Shown here: one piece after another, positions 39,613 through 47,872 of the stretch
Layout of the letters: each line of letters opens with the position of its first letter
Position numbering within the stretch: position 1 is the stretch's first letter
Origin: HGM11412 sp045536025
Lineage (GTDB): Bacteria > Bacillota > Clostridia > Christensenellales > Borkfalkiaceae
Reading direction: 5' to 3'
Assembly: GCA_045536025.1 (NCBI GenBank)
Contig: JAZSMT010000010.1
Location: forward strand, 1 to 64,000
DNA: 64,000 bases
The notes under the pieces: model-generated
The model's input: only the letters and a program-made list of their open reading frames with translations
The model's database searches: none
Told to the model about the DNA's origin: nothing
Made by a program: the position numbers and the translations under genes

Positions 39613-41020
39613 ACTTGCTTTGAATATATTCGTCAGTAGCCTTAGCTGCAACTTTACCTGCGCCCATAGCAGATATTACCGTAGATGCGCCGGTAACCGC
39701 GTCGCCACCTGCGTAAACACCGTCAAGCGAGGTCTTGCCGTCGTCGTTTACGATAATACCGCCCCAGCGGTTAACCTCTAAACCTTTGGTCGTTTGCTTA
39801 ATAAGTGGGTTGGGCGAAGTTCCTATTGCCATAATAACGGTATCGGCGGGAATTTCAAACTCGCTACCCTTAACTGCAACGGGACGTCTTCTACCGTTTT
39901 CGTCAGGCTCACTAAGTTCCATCTTTATGCATTTAACACCGGTAACCGTTCCGTTTTTCATATCGCGCGGATCGTCTGGATTTTTGTATCCTAAAATTTC
40001 AACGGGGTTGGTAAGAAGGTTAAATTCAATGCCTTCTTCAATAGCGTTTTCAACCTCTTCCTTTCTTGCTGGAAGCTCAGTCATAGAACGGCGGTAAACT
40101 ATCGTAACCTTGTCAGCACCAAGTCTAAGTGCCGTACGAGCAGCGTCCATAGCAACGTTACCGCCACCAACTACTATTACGTTACCGCCTTTCATAATGG
40201 GGGTAGCGGAATTATTTTTATACGCCTTCATAAGGTTAGAACGCGTTAAGAATTCGTTAGCCGAGTAAACGCCTTTAAGCGCCTCGCCGGGAATATTCAT
40301 AAAGTTAGGTAGACCTGCGCCCGATCCTACGAAAACAGCTTCGTAACCGTCGTCAAAAAGCTCGTCAATATTGATAGTTCTACCGATAACTACGTTTCTT
40401 TCAAACTTAACGCCAAGTGCCTTAAGCTTGTCAACCTCGTCTTTAACGATTTGTTTGGGAAGCCTAAACTCGGGTATGCCGTAAGTTAATACGCCACCTT
40501 CGGTGTGGAAGGCTTCAAATACCGTAACCTCGTAACCTTTTTTAATAAGGTCGCCAGCATAAGTTAAGCCAGACGGGCCTGAACCTACTACCGCTACCTT
40601 GTGGCCGTTAGGCTCAGCCTTTTCAGCGTTTTCGCCCTTAGCGTGGTCGGCAACGTATCTTTCAAGTCTACCGATAGCAACCGGCTCGCCTTTAATACCT
40701 CTAAGACACTTTGCCTCGCATTGGGTTTCTTGTGGGCAAACTCTACCGCAAATTGCAGGGAGAGAAGAGGTTTTAGAAATAATAGCGTACGCGCCCTCGA
40801 TATCGTTTTCTTTTACCTTAGAGATAAACGCGGGGATATTTACGTTTACAGGGCATCCTGCAACGCAAGTAGCGTTTTTGCAGTTAAAACAGCGGTTAGC
40901 TTCGTCAATGGCTTGTTCTTCGGTGTAGCCAAGCGCAACCTCTTTAAAGTTTTTACCGCGGAGTATTGGGTCTTGCATAGGCATTGGGTTTTTATCGTTT
41001 CTCATATTGAACTTTGCCAT
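39611..41020 (-). CDS. NfnB-like / GltA homotetrameric glutamate-synthase-type flavoprotein
   Basis: 469 residues. The N-terminal part binds two [4Fe-4S] clusters (CFNCKNATCVAGCP, CGRVCPQETQCEAKC). Then come two nucleotide-binding domains with VAVVGSGPSGLTYAGDL (FAD, near 146) and VIVVGGGNVAMDAARTAL (NADPH, near 285), ending in GDAVTGASTVISAMGAG. Proteins of this type are annotated as glutamate synthase small subunit, but next to the following gene they form NfnAB, an electron-bifurcating NADH-dependent ferredoxin:NADP oxidoreductase, or sulfide dehydrogenase. No large glutamate synthase subunit is present, favouring NfnB. It starts 1 nt after the partner's stop. Confidence 0.9.
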   Translation of the reverse strand: MAKFNMRNDKNPMPMQDPILRGKNFKEVALGYTEEQAIDEANRCFNCKNATCVAGCPVNVNIPAFISKVKENDIEGAYAIISKTSSLPAICGRVCPQETQCEAKCLRGIKGEPVAIGRLERYVADHAKGENAEKAEPNGHKVAVVGSGPSGLTYAGDLIKKGYEVTVFEAFHTEGGVLTYGIPEFRLPKQIVKDEVDKLKALGVKFERNVVIGRTINIDELFDDGYEAVFVGSGAGLPNFMNIPGEALKGVYSANEFLTRSNLMKAYKNNSATPIMKGGNVIVVGGGNVAMDAARTALRLGADKVTIVYRRSMTELPARKEEVENAIEEGIEFNLLTNPVEILGYKNPDDPRDMKNGTVTGVKCIKMELSEPDENGRRRPVAVKGSEFEIPADTVIMAIGTSPNPLIKQTTKGLEVNRWGGIIVNDDGKTSLDGVYAGGDAVTGASTVISAMGAGKVAAKATDEYIQSK

Positions 41021-41021
41021 T

Positions 41022-41873
41022 TTACTTTACCCCCTTGAATAAATTACAAGCTTCTTCGTAAGCGTGGCGCTCAAATTCTTTATACATAACGCCACGAGCC
41101 ATAGCCTCGTCAAAATCAACTTCGTAACCGTTAAAGTCAGGGCCGTCAACGCAGGCGAACCTGGTAACCTTTTGCCCGTCTTTATTAAGCGTTAAACGGC
41201 AACCACCGCACATACCCGTTCCGTCAATCATAACGGGGTTCATTGAAACCTCGCAAGGAATACCCGTGGGCTTTACGGCGTTTACTACGAACTTCATCAT
41301 AATAAGCGGTCCGATAGTTATAACTTTATCAAACTTTTCACCCTTGTTAAAGAGGTCTATAATAGGTGCGCAAACGTTGCCTTTTACGCCGTAACTACCA
41401 TCGTCAGTCATAACGTAAAGTTCTTTCGAGCACGCCTTAAACTCGTCCTCTAAAATAAGCAGGTCTTTACTTCTAAAACCTATAACCGAGGTAACCTCAG
41501 CGCCAAGCTTATTAAGCTCTTGAGCAAGTGGAAGTGCAATTGCACAGCCTACGCCACCGCCTACGATTAAAACCTTTTTAATACCCTCAAGCTCAGACGG
41601 CTTGCCAAGCGGACCTACGAAATCGGGAATAAAGTCTCCCTCGTTTTTAAGCGAAAGCTTATAGGTAGACGCTCCCACCGTTTGAAATATAATTTTAACG
41701 GTACCTTGCTCGCGGTCGTAACCGGCTACGGTTAAAGGAATTCTTTCCCCTTCCTCGTCAACTCTTAAAATAATAAATTGACCGGGCTGGGCTTTTTTTG
41801 CTACTAACGGCGCTTTGATATCCATCATAGTAACCGTTGGATTGAGTATTTTCTTATTAACGATTTGATACAT
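41022..41873 (-). CDS. NfnA-like FAD/NAD(H) and [2Fe-2S] subunit
   Basis: 283 residues of the dihydroorotate-dehydrogenase electron-transfer subunit type. FAD-binding barrel with ERIPLTVAGYDR, NAD-binding domain with VLIVGGGVGCAIALPLAQEL near 105, and a C-terminal cluster motif GTGMCGGCRLTL plus FACVDGPDF for the [2Fe-2S] centre. No pyrD is nearby, so pairing with the downstream NfnB-like protein is the better reading. The ATG at 41873 has GGAGAA upstream; a frame opening 7 codons earlier has none. First gene of a two-gene operon. Confidence 0.9.
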   Translation of the reverse strand: MYQIVNKKILNPTVTMMDIKAPLVAKKAQPGQFIILRVDEEGERIPLTVAGYDREQGTVKIIFQTVGASTYKLSLKNEGDFIPDFVGPLGKPSELEGIKKVLIVGGGVGCAIALPLAQELNKLGAEVTSVIGFRSKDLLILEDEFKACSKELYVMTDDGSYGVKGNVCAPIIDLFNKGEKFDKVITIGPLIMMKFVVNAVKPTGIPCEVSMNPVMIDGTGMCGGCRLTLNKDGQKVTRFACVDGPDFNGYEVDFDEAMARGVMYKEFERHAYEEACNLFKGVK

Positions 41874-42001
41874 AAAAAATTCTCCGTAAAACAATCAAAA
41901 TACTTTTATATTTTAACACATTTTTTTGTGCGATACAAGTAATTATTACAAATATATTAAATATTAGCAAGTTGAAAGTTTTGTGATAAATTAAAAGCCC
42001 A

Positions 42002-42040
42002 TTGTCAAAACTTGACAAAGAAGAGATATTTTAGTAAAAT
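42002..42040 (+). promoter_or_regulatory. Sigma-A promoter of the second degV gene with overlapping palindrome
   Basis: TTGACA (42012-42017), exactly 17 bp, TAAAAT (42035-42040). TTGTCAA-AAC-TTGACAA (42002-42018) is a perfect 7-bp inverted repeat lying across the -35, a likely repressor site. Confidence 0.65.
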
Positions 42041-42066
42041 ACATATACTAATGCCTTGGAGGATTT

Positions 42067-42921
42067 ATGAAAATAGCAATCACGGCTGACAGCGTTATCG
42101 ACTTAACGCCAGAGCTTTTACAAAAATACGATATTAAAATTGTTCCGCTTGGAATTTTGCTTGGTGACGAGGACTTTTTAGACGACGGGTCGATTACTCC
42201 CGAAAGAATTTTTGCGTTCGTTAAAGAAACTAAAGTTTTACCTAAAACCAGCGCCGCTAACGAAGAAAGATACAAAACTTATTTCCAAAAGTTTTTAGAC
42301 GAGGGGTACGACGGAGTAATCCACTTTAACATCTCTTCTACGATGAGCGCAACTCATCAAAACGCAGTTAATGCTAGCGAGGCTTTCGGTGGTAAGGTTA
42401 GGGTTATTGACAGTGCTTCGTTATCAACGGGAGTTGCTCTTCAAGCAATTTACGCGCGTGAGCTTACTAAAAGTGAAAGCGATATAAACGTTATTGTAGA
42501 CAAGGTTTTAAAAAGAACGCCTTTCGTTCAAGCAAGCTTTATCGTTGAAAAGCTTGATTATCTTCACAAGGGCGGTAGATGCTCGTCAACGGCGTTCTTG
42601 TTCGGTAAAGCTGCAGGTATTCGTCCACAAATAATTGTTAAAAACGGCAAAATGGTAAGCGGTAAAAAATACATCGGCAGAAACATGCCAGCGCTTATTA
42701 AAAAATATTGCAAAGATACTTTAAATGAATTCAACACCCCCGATAAAAAGCGTTGCTTTATAACTTATAGCTCGGCAAGCCCCGAAATGATAGAGGCTGC
42801 GCGCGAGGCTATTTCAGAAGTTGGTTTTGAAGAAATTTTACAAACCAAAGCAGGCGCAACCATTTGCTCGCACTGTGGCGAACATACGCTTGGTATACTT
42901 TTTATTAATGACGGAGAGTAA
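42067..42921 (+). CDS. DegV family fatty-acid-binding protein (second copy)
   Basis: 284 residues with the DegV hallmarks: IAITADSVIDLTPELLQKYDI at the start, PKTSAANEERY, FNISSTMSATHQNA (fatty-acid site Ser/Thr), and KLDYLHKGGRCSS. Together with the copy at 5629, the strain has at least two such carriers, which in other Firmicutes differ in the acyl chain they prefer. Strong GGAGG ribosome-binding site. Expression probably responds to a repressor at the palindrome over its -35. Confidence 0.92.
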   Translation: MKIAITADSVIDLTPELLQKYDIKIVPLGILLGDEDFLDDGSITPERIFAFVKETKVLPKTSAANEERYKTYFQKFLDEGYDGVIHFNISSTMSATHQNAVNASEAFGGKVRVIDSASLSTGVALQAIYARELTKSESDINVIVDKVLKRTPFVQASFIVEKLDYLHKGGRCSSTAFLFGKAAGIRPQIIVKNGKMVSGKKYIGRNMPALIKKYCKDTLNEFNTPDKKRCFITYSSASPEMIEAAREAISEVGFEEILQTKAGATICSHCGEHTLGILFINDGE

Positions 42922-42924
42922 TTG

Positions 42925-42951
42925 AAAAGGCAAGTTCAACTTGCCTTTTTC
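42925..42951 (+). terminator. Terminator between degV and the glycosylase gene
   Basis: Stem GGCAAG/CTTGCC flanked by AAAA and T5; the next gene's ATG lies 10 nt beyond. Confidence 0.75.
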
Positions 42952-42960
42952 TTAATTTTT

Positions 42961-43797
42961 ATGGAAACTTTGATTGTAAAAAGTGAATATTTTAATCCGA
43001 TTGACACACTCTCTTGCGGTCAAGTTTTTAGATACAAGCCGTATAAAGATGGGTATTTACTCATTTCGGGCGATAAAATATCTTATATATATAAAGACGG
43101 TGACGATATAGTTATTAAAACGGAGTATAAAGACTATTTTTATAATTATTTCGATTTATCTCGAGATTACTTTGATATTTATAATCGCGCGGTAAACTAC
43201 GGCAATCAAACGCTTAAATCATCAGCCGAAAGCGGTAAGGGTATAAGGATATTAAAGCAAGACGCGTTTGAAATGCTTTTTACCTTTATTATATCTCAAA
43301 ATAACAACATCAAAAGAATTACCGCAACCGTTGAAAAACTATGCGAAAAAATAGGCAAAAAACAAACTTCGCCCTTTGGCGATTATTACGCCTTTCCTAC
43401 GTTAGACGAGCTTAGTATGCTTACCGAAAAAGATTATAAAGAGCTTGGCTTTGGCTATCGCGGTAAATACTTTATATGCCTAATAAAAAGCTTGAAAAAC
43501 GGCTTGTCAATCGAAAGGCTTAAAGAGCTTGAAGATACTAAGCTATATAGCGAGCTAACAAGCTTATGCGGTGTGGGTGATAAGGTTGCAAACTGCGTAA
43601 TGTTGTTCGGTTTTTTCAGAACGAAAACCTTTCCCGTCGATACTTGGATAGAAAAAATTTATCTTGAGGACTTTAACGGTACGCTTAAAGACCGCAAAAA
43701 AATGTCTGAGTGGTTTATCTCGGAGTTTAAGGAATACTCAGGCTATATCCAACAATATCTTTTCAACTTTATTAGAAACAAAAAAGGTTCATTATGA
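42961..43797 (+). CDS. 8-oxoguanine DNA glycosylase / AP lyase (OGG1-type)
   Basis: 278 residues. N-terminal OGG domain (NPIDTLSCGQVFRY) and helix-hairpin-helix core with FIISQNNNIKRI, LGFGYRGKYF, LTSLCGVGDKVANCVMLFGF and the catalytic-region FPVDTWIEK (Lys is the usual OGG1 nucleophile in the HhH; the Asp here is the conserved acid). Removes oxidised guanine from DNA. The start is uncertain: ATG 42961 fits homologues but has no Shine-Dalgarno; a TTG at 42922 has GGAG before it, but its first codons lie in the terminator stem. Confidence 0.85.
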   Translation: METLIVKSEYFNPIDTLSCGQVFRYKPYKDGYLLISGDKISYIYKDGDDIVIKTEYKDYFYNYFDLSRDYFDIYNRAVNYGNQTLKSSAESGKGIRILKQDAFEMLFTFIISQNNNIKRITATVEKLCEKIGKKQTSPFGDYYAFPTLDELSMLTEKDYKELGFGYRGKYFICLIKSLKNGLSIERLKELEDTKLYSELTSLCGVGDKVANCVMLFGFFRTKTFPVDTWIEKIYLEDFNGTLKDRKKMSEWFISEFKEYSGYIQQYLFNFIRNKKGSL

Positions 43798-44333
43798 AAA
43801 ATGAAGTTTTATCTTTAATTGCAAGCTTTATAGCAATGGCTTTTGTGATAGGTTCTTATTTCGTTAAAAAGAAGAACTTTTTACTCTTTCAAGCCCTTTG
43901 TATCGTGTTTTTAATAATATCCTATTTTTTCAACTTGCAATTTTTTGCAATGGTGGGCTTAACTATAGGGCTTTTGCGCTCGCTTAGTTTTTATTATTAC
44001 GAAAAAAACGATAAAGAAGCCCCGCTTTATTTAGCTATTATATTGTCTTTATTAACGCTTGCATCTTACTTTATAATAAATTTATGGATAATTGGCGACG
44101 CTAAACCCGTAGACGTTTTATGCCTAGTTGCGCTCGTATCATACGTGTTTATATTTAGAATACGCGATATCAAAAAGGTGCGTTTTTTAATGCTTGTGCC
44201 AACCGTCCTTTCAATACTGTTTAATATTTTATCTGGCGCTGCTATTTTTGCTACTTTAACTTACGTTTTCGAGCTTTCGGCAAACGTAGTATCAATACTT
44301 AAATATCACGTAATAAAAGTAGAACAAAAATAA
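43794..44333 (+). CDS. YgjV family inner-membrane protein
   Basis: 179 residues, six hydrophobic helices with the pattern GLTIGLLRSLSFYYYEK in the middle and a final helix near FELSANVVSILKYH. The family (Imp_YgjV) has no established function. Its ATG overlaps the glycosylase stop by 4 nt (ATGA), so it is translationally coupled, though a functional link is not implied. Confidence 0.8.
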   Translation: MKNEVLSLIASFIAMAFVIGSYFVKKKNFLLFQALCIVFLIISYFFNLQFFAMVGLTIGLLRSLSFYYYEKNDKEAPLYLAIILSLLTLASYFIINLWIIGDAKPVDVLCLVALVSYVFIFRIRDIKKVRFLMLVPTVLSILFNILSGAAIFATLTYVFELSANVVSILKYHVIKVEQK

Positions 44334-44344
44334 CGATAAATGCT

Positions 44345-44374
44345 AAAAACCGTGGGGTTTCCCACGGTTTTTTT
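44345..44374. terminator. Bidirectional terminator
   Basis: Stem AAAACCGTGGG/CCCACGGTTTT with a GTTT loop, between convergent genes. Confidence 0.85.
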
Positions 44375-44840
44375 ATTGTCCAACTCCAAGTATTTTTATA
44401 AAGCGAACGCGCTCGTAGTAATATTCGGTTAAAGGGGCGTTAAGCCTATCGTAACTGTGTGAGCATACGAGGGGGATATTACCCCTAAAACCGCTTACGA
44501 ATAAACAATGGTAAAAGCCTCTACTATTTCCAAGCTGAATAAAATCGCCAACTTCAAGATTTGATATGGTAGTTGGCGCGCCGTAAGGGCCAACGCCGTT
44601 ATTGTTTACTAAAAAATTGTAAAACTCTTCAACCCCCGACCAAGCGGGTGCTCGATTATTTACGGAATTATAAAACCAGCCTATAATAGGCGTGTAGTTC
44701 ATAACGCCTGCGCCAGCGTATAAACACTGCGAGCAAAAGTTGGTGCAATCTCCCCCTAAGGAAGAAAAATCGTAAAAATTAGGGTTTCTTGATAGCGCCC
44801 AAGTTTTGGCGTATTCTAACGCTTTATTTCTATCATACAT
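44373..44840 (-). CDS. Amidase_6-domain protein without signal peptide
   Basis: 155 residues matching a single Amidase_6 (NlpC/P60-like) domain: GGDCTNFCSQCL holds the likely nucleophile Cys, FYHCLFVSGF the His, and SHSYDRLNAPL the closing block. Usually this domain follows a secretion signal and acts on the cell wall; here there is no signal or anchor, so location is unclear. No good ribosome-binding site; TATATT lies 5 nt before the ATG but no good -35 is visible. Confidence 0.8.
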   Translation of the reverse strand: MYDRNKALEYAKTWALSRNPNFYDFSSLGGDCTNFCSQCLYAGAGVMNYTPIIGWFYNSVNNRAPAWSGVEEFYNFLVNNNGVGPYGAPTTISNLEVGDFIQLGNSRGFYHCLFVSGFRGNIPLVCSHSYDRLNAPLTEYYYERVRFIKILGVGQ

Positions 44841-44858
44841 ATTACAATATATGAAAAC

Positions 44859-44882
44859 AAGCGGTCACTTGACCGCTTATTT
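44859..44882 (-). terminator. Terminator of the HAD phosphatase gene
   Basis: Stem AAGCGGTCA/TGACCGCTT; on the minus strand followed by GTTTT. Confidence 0.7.
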
Positions 44883-45566
44883 TATAATATCAATTAAATT
44901 TTTAATATCGTAAATTTCGTAGGTAGGCGTTATCCCCGAATTATTTATAACGCGTTTGCGATTGACGTAGCAAGTATCAATCCCTGCGTTTATTCCACCT
45001 TGAATATCACTTGACAAACTGTCGCCAACGACTAAGGTTTTATCGTCGAATTTAACCTCAAAAAGTTGTTCGGCTTTTTCAAAAAACGCCTTGTCGGGCT
45101 TTTTAGCACCTACGCTTTCAGATATGCATATTCCCGATATATATTTTATAAAAGGTTGACCTATAAGGCGGTTTTTTTGCACCGCCACCGCGCCGTTAGT
45201 TATAAAATAACATTTAGCACCAAGGCTATAAACCTTTTCAATCGTTTGTGACGCACCTCCGATTAGCTTTCTACCTTTTGATAGATTTTCAAGATATTTA
45301 GCGTTAAATTCAAGCGGGTCAACACCTTTTATATCGTAAAGGTCAAAAAGCTTTTCAAACCTAACGCGGATAAGGTTACTTCGCTCGATAAGCCCCTTTT
45401 CAAGCATCTTCCAAAGGTTGTCGTTTATTTCGTGAAAAGAGGTTAGATATTCGGGCTTATACGGAGTGCTGAAATCTTTAAAGGTGAGGCGTATGCCGTT
45501 TGCCTCAGCATCGTCAAAGTCGATAATAGTATTGTCAAGGTCAAATAAGATTTTATCGTATTTCAT
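44877..45566 (-). CDS. YjjG-type HAD phosphatase
   Basis: 229 residues of HAD subfamily IA. Motif I FDLDNTIIDFDDAE (residues 7-20), motif II FITNGA near 105, the Lys in GAKKPDKAFF near 150, and motif IV VVGDSLSSDIQGG near 180. YjjG-like enzymes dephosphorylate nucleoside monophosphates, including non-canonical pyrimidines. The start is placed at 45566 because the frame opens far upstream inside gerC. The promoter -10 (TATAAT) ends 6 nt before the ATG and there is no Shine-Dalgarno. Confidence 0.88.
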   Translation of the reverse strand: MKYDKILFDLDNTIIDFDDAEANGIRLTFKDFSTPYKPEYLTSFHEINDNLWKMLEKGLIERSNLIRVRFEKLFDLYDIKGVDPLEFNAKYLENLSKGRKLIGGASQTIEKVYSLGAKCYFITNGAVAVQKNRLIGQPFIKYISGICISESVGAKKPDKAFFEKAEQLFEVKFDDKTLVVGDSLSSDIQGGINAGIDTCYVNRKRVINNSGITPTYEIYDIKNLIDIIK

Positions 45567-45572
45567 AAAACC

Positions 45573-45601
45573 ATTATAACTTCTAAATATAATTTTGGCA
45601 A
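45573..45601 (-). promoter_or_regulatory. Promoter of the HAD gene placed for a leaderless mRNA
   Basis: On the minus strand TTGCCA (45596-45601, inside the gerC end), exactly 17 bp, TATAAT (45573-45578), then 6 nt to the ATG. Confidence 0.65.
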
Positions 45602-46779
45602 GTAACTGTAAAGTCGCATTTAAGTTTAGATAAAAAATCTTTATTTTCACTTTCAAATCGGTCGTTATGAAATCTATATAGCATATTTTTACTTTCAAAT
45701 ATATCGCACCCTGCTAAAACGCTTTTTTCAAACAGCGAGTTAAGCGTTTTTACGGCGTAGCTTGCCGATTTATTTAGCATATTATCACTTAGCCTTCCTA
45801 TCGTTGCAATTTGTTTCATTGATTGAGGAAAGTCGGTATCGCTTATCTGTATCCAAATTTTTAAATCGCCTTTGAGGACGGGAACGCCTTTTTCGTATTT
45901 TAAATTGAGTGAAGAATTAACCCTTTTAATGCCTATAAGCGCCTTGCCGAAATTTCCTTCCTCGTCAACTATTTCAAGGTTGAAAAAAGCCTCGTTAGCG
46001 CTCTTTTCAAACAGCGAGAAAAATAAGCACTCGTCACCTGAAATTTCCCCCGTTTTATAACCTTCTGAAAATAAAAGGCAAGTTTCCGCGTCGTACACGA
46101 CGGGCGTATTTTTACCGCCCTGTTCGGTAGCACCGCTGTTAGAGGTGAGAGAGGACGCCTCTGAGGTGTTATTGCCTTTATCTTCTGTGTCAATCATCTT
46201 AATCATAGGCATAAAGCCCGATTTGCACGGCGAGTAGTAAAACCTTGCAAAGTCTTTAATTGAGGTCGTTAAAATTTTACTTGCGTTATTGTGATCGCGA
46301 ACGAAAATTTTAGTGAGGGCAAAGCTTGAAATGTTATCAAGTGGCGAGATAGATAGCAAAACTTCCTTTGCCGTCTTTTCGCTTGCGCATAAAATCGCGC
46401 TGTCCTCTACCTTATAGGAACGGACGAAAAAGTCCACCACGCCCATAACGTTTTCTTCAAAAACTTTGTTTCCTAGTATTATAAGATTGCAAAAGCTTAG
46501 CTTTGGATACCAGCCTGTACGACTGCCTATGTCGTTAACGGCGTCGTAAAGGGTTTCGCCAGTCGCGTAAATTACCGACTCGTTTGATTTAGTTGATTGA
46601 TTAGTTGCCTCGGGAACGGCAATTTGCGCCGTTACCTCGTAGCCTTGGTCGGTTTTATCAATGCCGATAGCAACGATAAGGGCAGTTTTTTCAACGTCGA
46701 TAAGCAAAAAGTCAAGCGTTAAAAAGTTAATAAAAATTATGGCGAAAATTATGAGAAAAAATTTAGCTCTTTTATACAT
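45583..46779 (-). CDS. gerAC: Spore germination protein, GerC subunit type, without lipobox
   Basis: 398 residues of the Ger(x)C family. The N-terminal region has VEKTALIVAIGIDKTDQGYE, and the middle SFCNLIILGNKVFEENVMGV, both typical. GerC subunits are normally lipoproteins, but the N-terminal hydrophobic segment (residues 7-28) contains no Cys at all, so this one would be an uncleaved membrane anchor. A low-complexity linker rich in Ser, Asn and Gly lies near 205-225. Third gene of the operon; it overlaps gerAB by 8 nt. Confidence 0.85.
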   Translation of the reverse strand: MYKRAKFFLIIFAIIFINFLTLDFLLIDVEKTALIVAIGIDKTDQGYEVTAQIAVPEATNQSTKSNESVIYATGETLYDAVNDIGSRTGWYPKLSFCNLIILGNKVFEENVMGVVDFFVRSYKVEDSAILCASEKTAKEVLLSISPLDNISSFALTKIFVRDHNNASKILTTSIKDFARFYYSPCKSGFMPMIKMIDTEDKGNNTSEASSLTSNSGATEQGGKNTPVVYDAETCLLFSEGYKTGEISGDECLFFSLFEKSANEAFFNLEIVDEEGNFGKALIGIKRVNSSLNLKYEKGVPVLKGDLKIWIQISDTDFPQSMKQIATIGRLSDNMLNKSASYAVKTLNSLFEKSVLAGCDIFESKNMLYRFHNDRFESENKDFLSKLKCDFTVTCQNYI

Positions 46780-47872
46780 TTTCAGCCCCCTTAAGCTTAT
46801 GAGCTTTTCGCTTATTTATAACTATGCCGAAAAATAGTATTAGTGGTAGGGCGTAGCAAGCAACAAGCATAAACGGCAGTATATACGTTTGAAAAAACGA
46901 GATGTTTGAAAATATTTCGTTTTGCAAAATATAAACTAAAATAAGCTCTGAAGCCGTTACGCCTAGCGGGACGAACAAGTTGTTTTTAAGATTAAAAACT
47001 TTGTTTATACAAAGGGTTGCTATAAGCATAGGTAGCGTCATAGCGTACACGCTAACAACTGAAAACATCAGCGAGCCGAAATAATCAAGTCTACCTATAT
47101 TTGATAAGGTTATAGAGTATTTGCTCATCTTTATAGGCGCATAGTATTGCCTTTCGGCAATTCCTTGAAACACCGAATAAAAAACGGCAACGAGTATCAA
47201 GGTTGCTATCGCGCCTACGGCGTAACCTATAAGCGTATTTTTGTAAAGCCTCTTTTTATCGGATAAAAATTCTGATATAAAAAGTATCATTAACGGGTCG
47301 CCAAACCACAAAAAGGAATTGAGCGTTCCGCTTAAAACTTTATTAGTGGGTTGAATAATGGGTAATAGCGAGGCGTATTCTCCCGCAGGGATTGCAAGCG
47401 ACAAGGTTATTACAAGCCCTGCTATCCATAAAACGGAAATGATTTCAACGCTTCTTGCAAAGGCGTTAACGCCTTTTAAAATGACGTAAAACCCAACGAT
47501 AAAATACGGCATAAATATGAGTAGAGTTGGCTGACTTTCGTAAAAGGTTAAGCTTATAGTGTTTTTTTGTTCAAGTATTGGTATAAACGACTTAAGCAAA
47601 AAGTAAACGGCGTAAATAAAGTACACGATTTTAGTAAACGTTTTGCCAAAAAACCTCACGCTAGTGTCGTAAACGCTACTGTCGGGCTGATTATTCACTA
47701 CGTATAAGCAGATAAGAAGAAGCAATAAATCTATTATAAAGTTTAAAAAAAGTGCCGACCACCCCGCCTCGTGAGAAAAGCTTGAAACGTGGGCGGGTAA
47801 AACGTAAAACTTGGTAACTGAAAAAATTACCGCTATTATAATTGATAACTGTCTTACGGATATTTTACTCAT
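46772..47872 (-). CDS. gerAB: Spore germination permease, GerB subunit type
   Basis: 366 residues, about ten transmembrane helices, APC-superfamily fold. In germinant receptors this subunit binds the amino acid or sugar that triggers germination. Blocks ISVRQLSIIIAVIFSVTKF at the start and WFGDPLMILFISEFL in the middle are family-like. It overlaps gerAA by 4 nt and gerAC by 8 nt. The germinant cannot be predicted. Confidence 0.9.
   Translation of the reverse strand: MSKISVRQLSIIIAVIFSVTKFYVLPAHVSSFSHEAGWSALFLNFIIDLLLLLICLYVVNNQPDSSVYDTSVRFFGKTFTKIVYFIYAVYFLLKSFIPILEQKNTISLTFYESQPTLLIFMPYFIVGFYVILKGVNAFARSVEIISVLWIAGLVITLSLAIPAGEYASLLPIIQPTNKVLSGTLNSFLWFGDPLMILFISEFLSDKKRLYKNTLIGYAVGAIATLILVAVFYSVFQGIAERQYYAPIKMSKYSITLSNIGRLDYFGSLMFSVVSVYAMTLPMLIATLCINKVFNLKNNLFVPLGVTASELILVYILQNEIFSNISFFQTYILPFMLVACYALPLILFFGIVINKRKAHKLKGAENV

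Noticed and set aside
41874..41990. Rex-type redox operator before the NfnAB-like operon
   Set aside because: Only a CACA-AAAAAA-TGTG palindrome is seen in the promoter spacer; it does not match the TTGTTAA...TTAACAA consensus.
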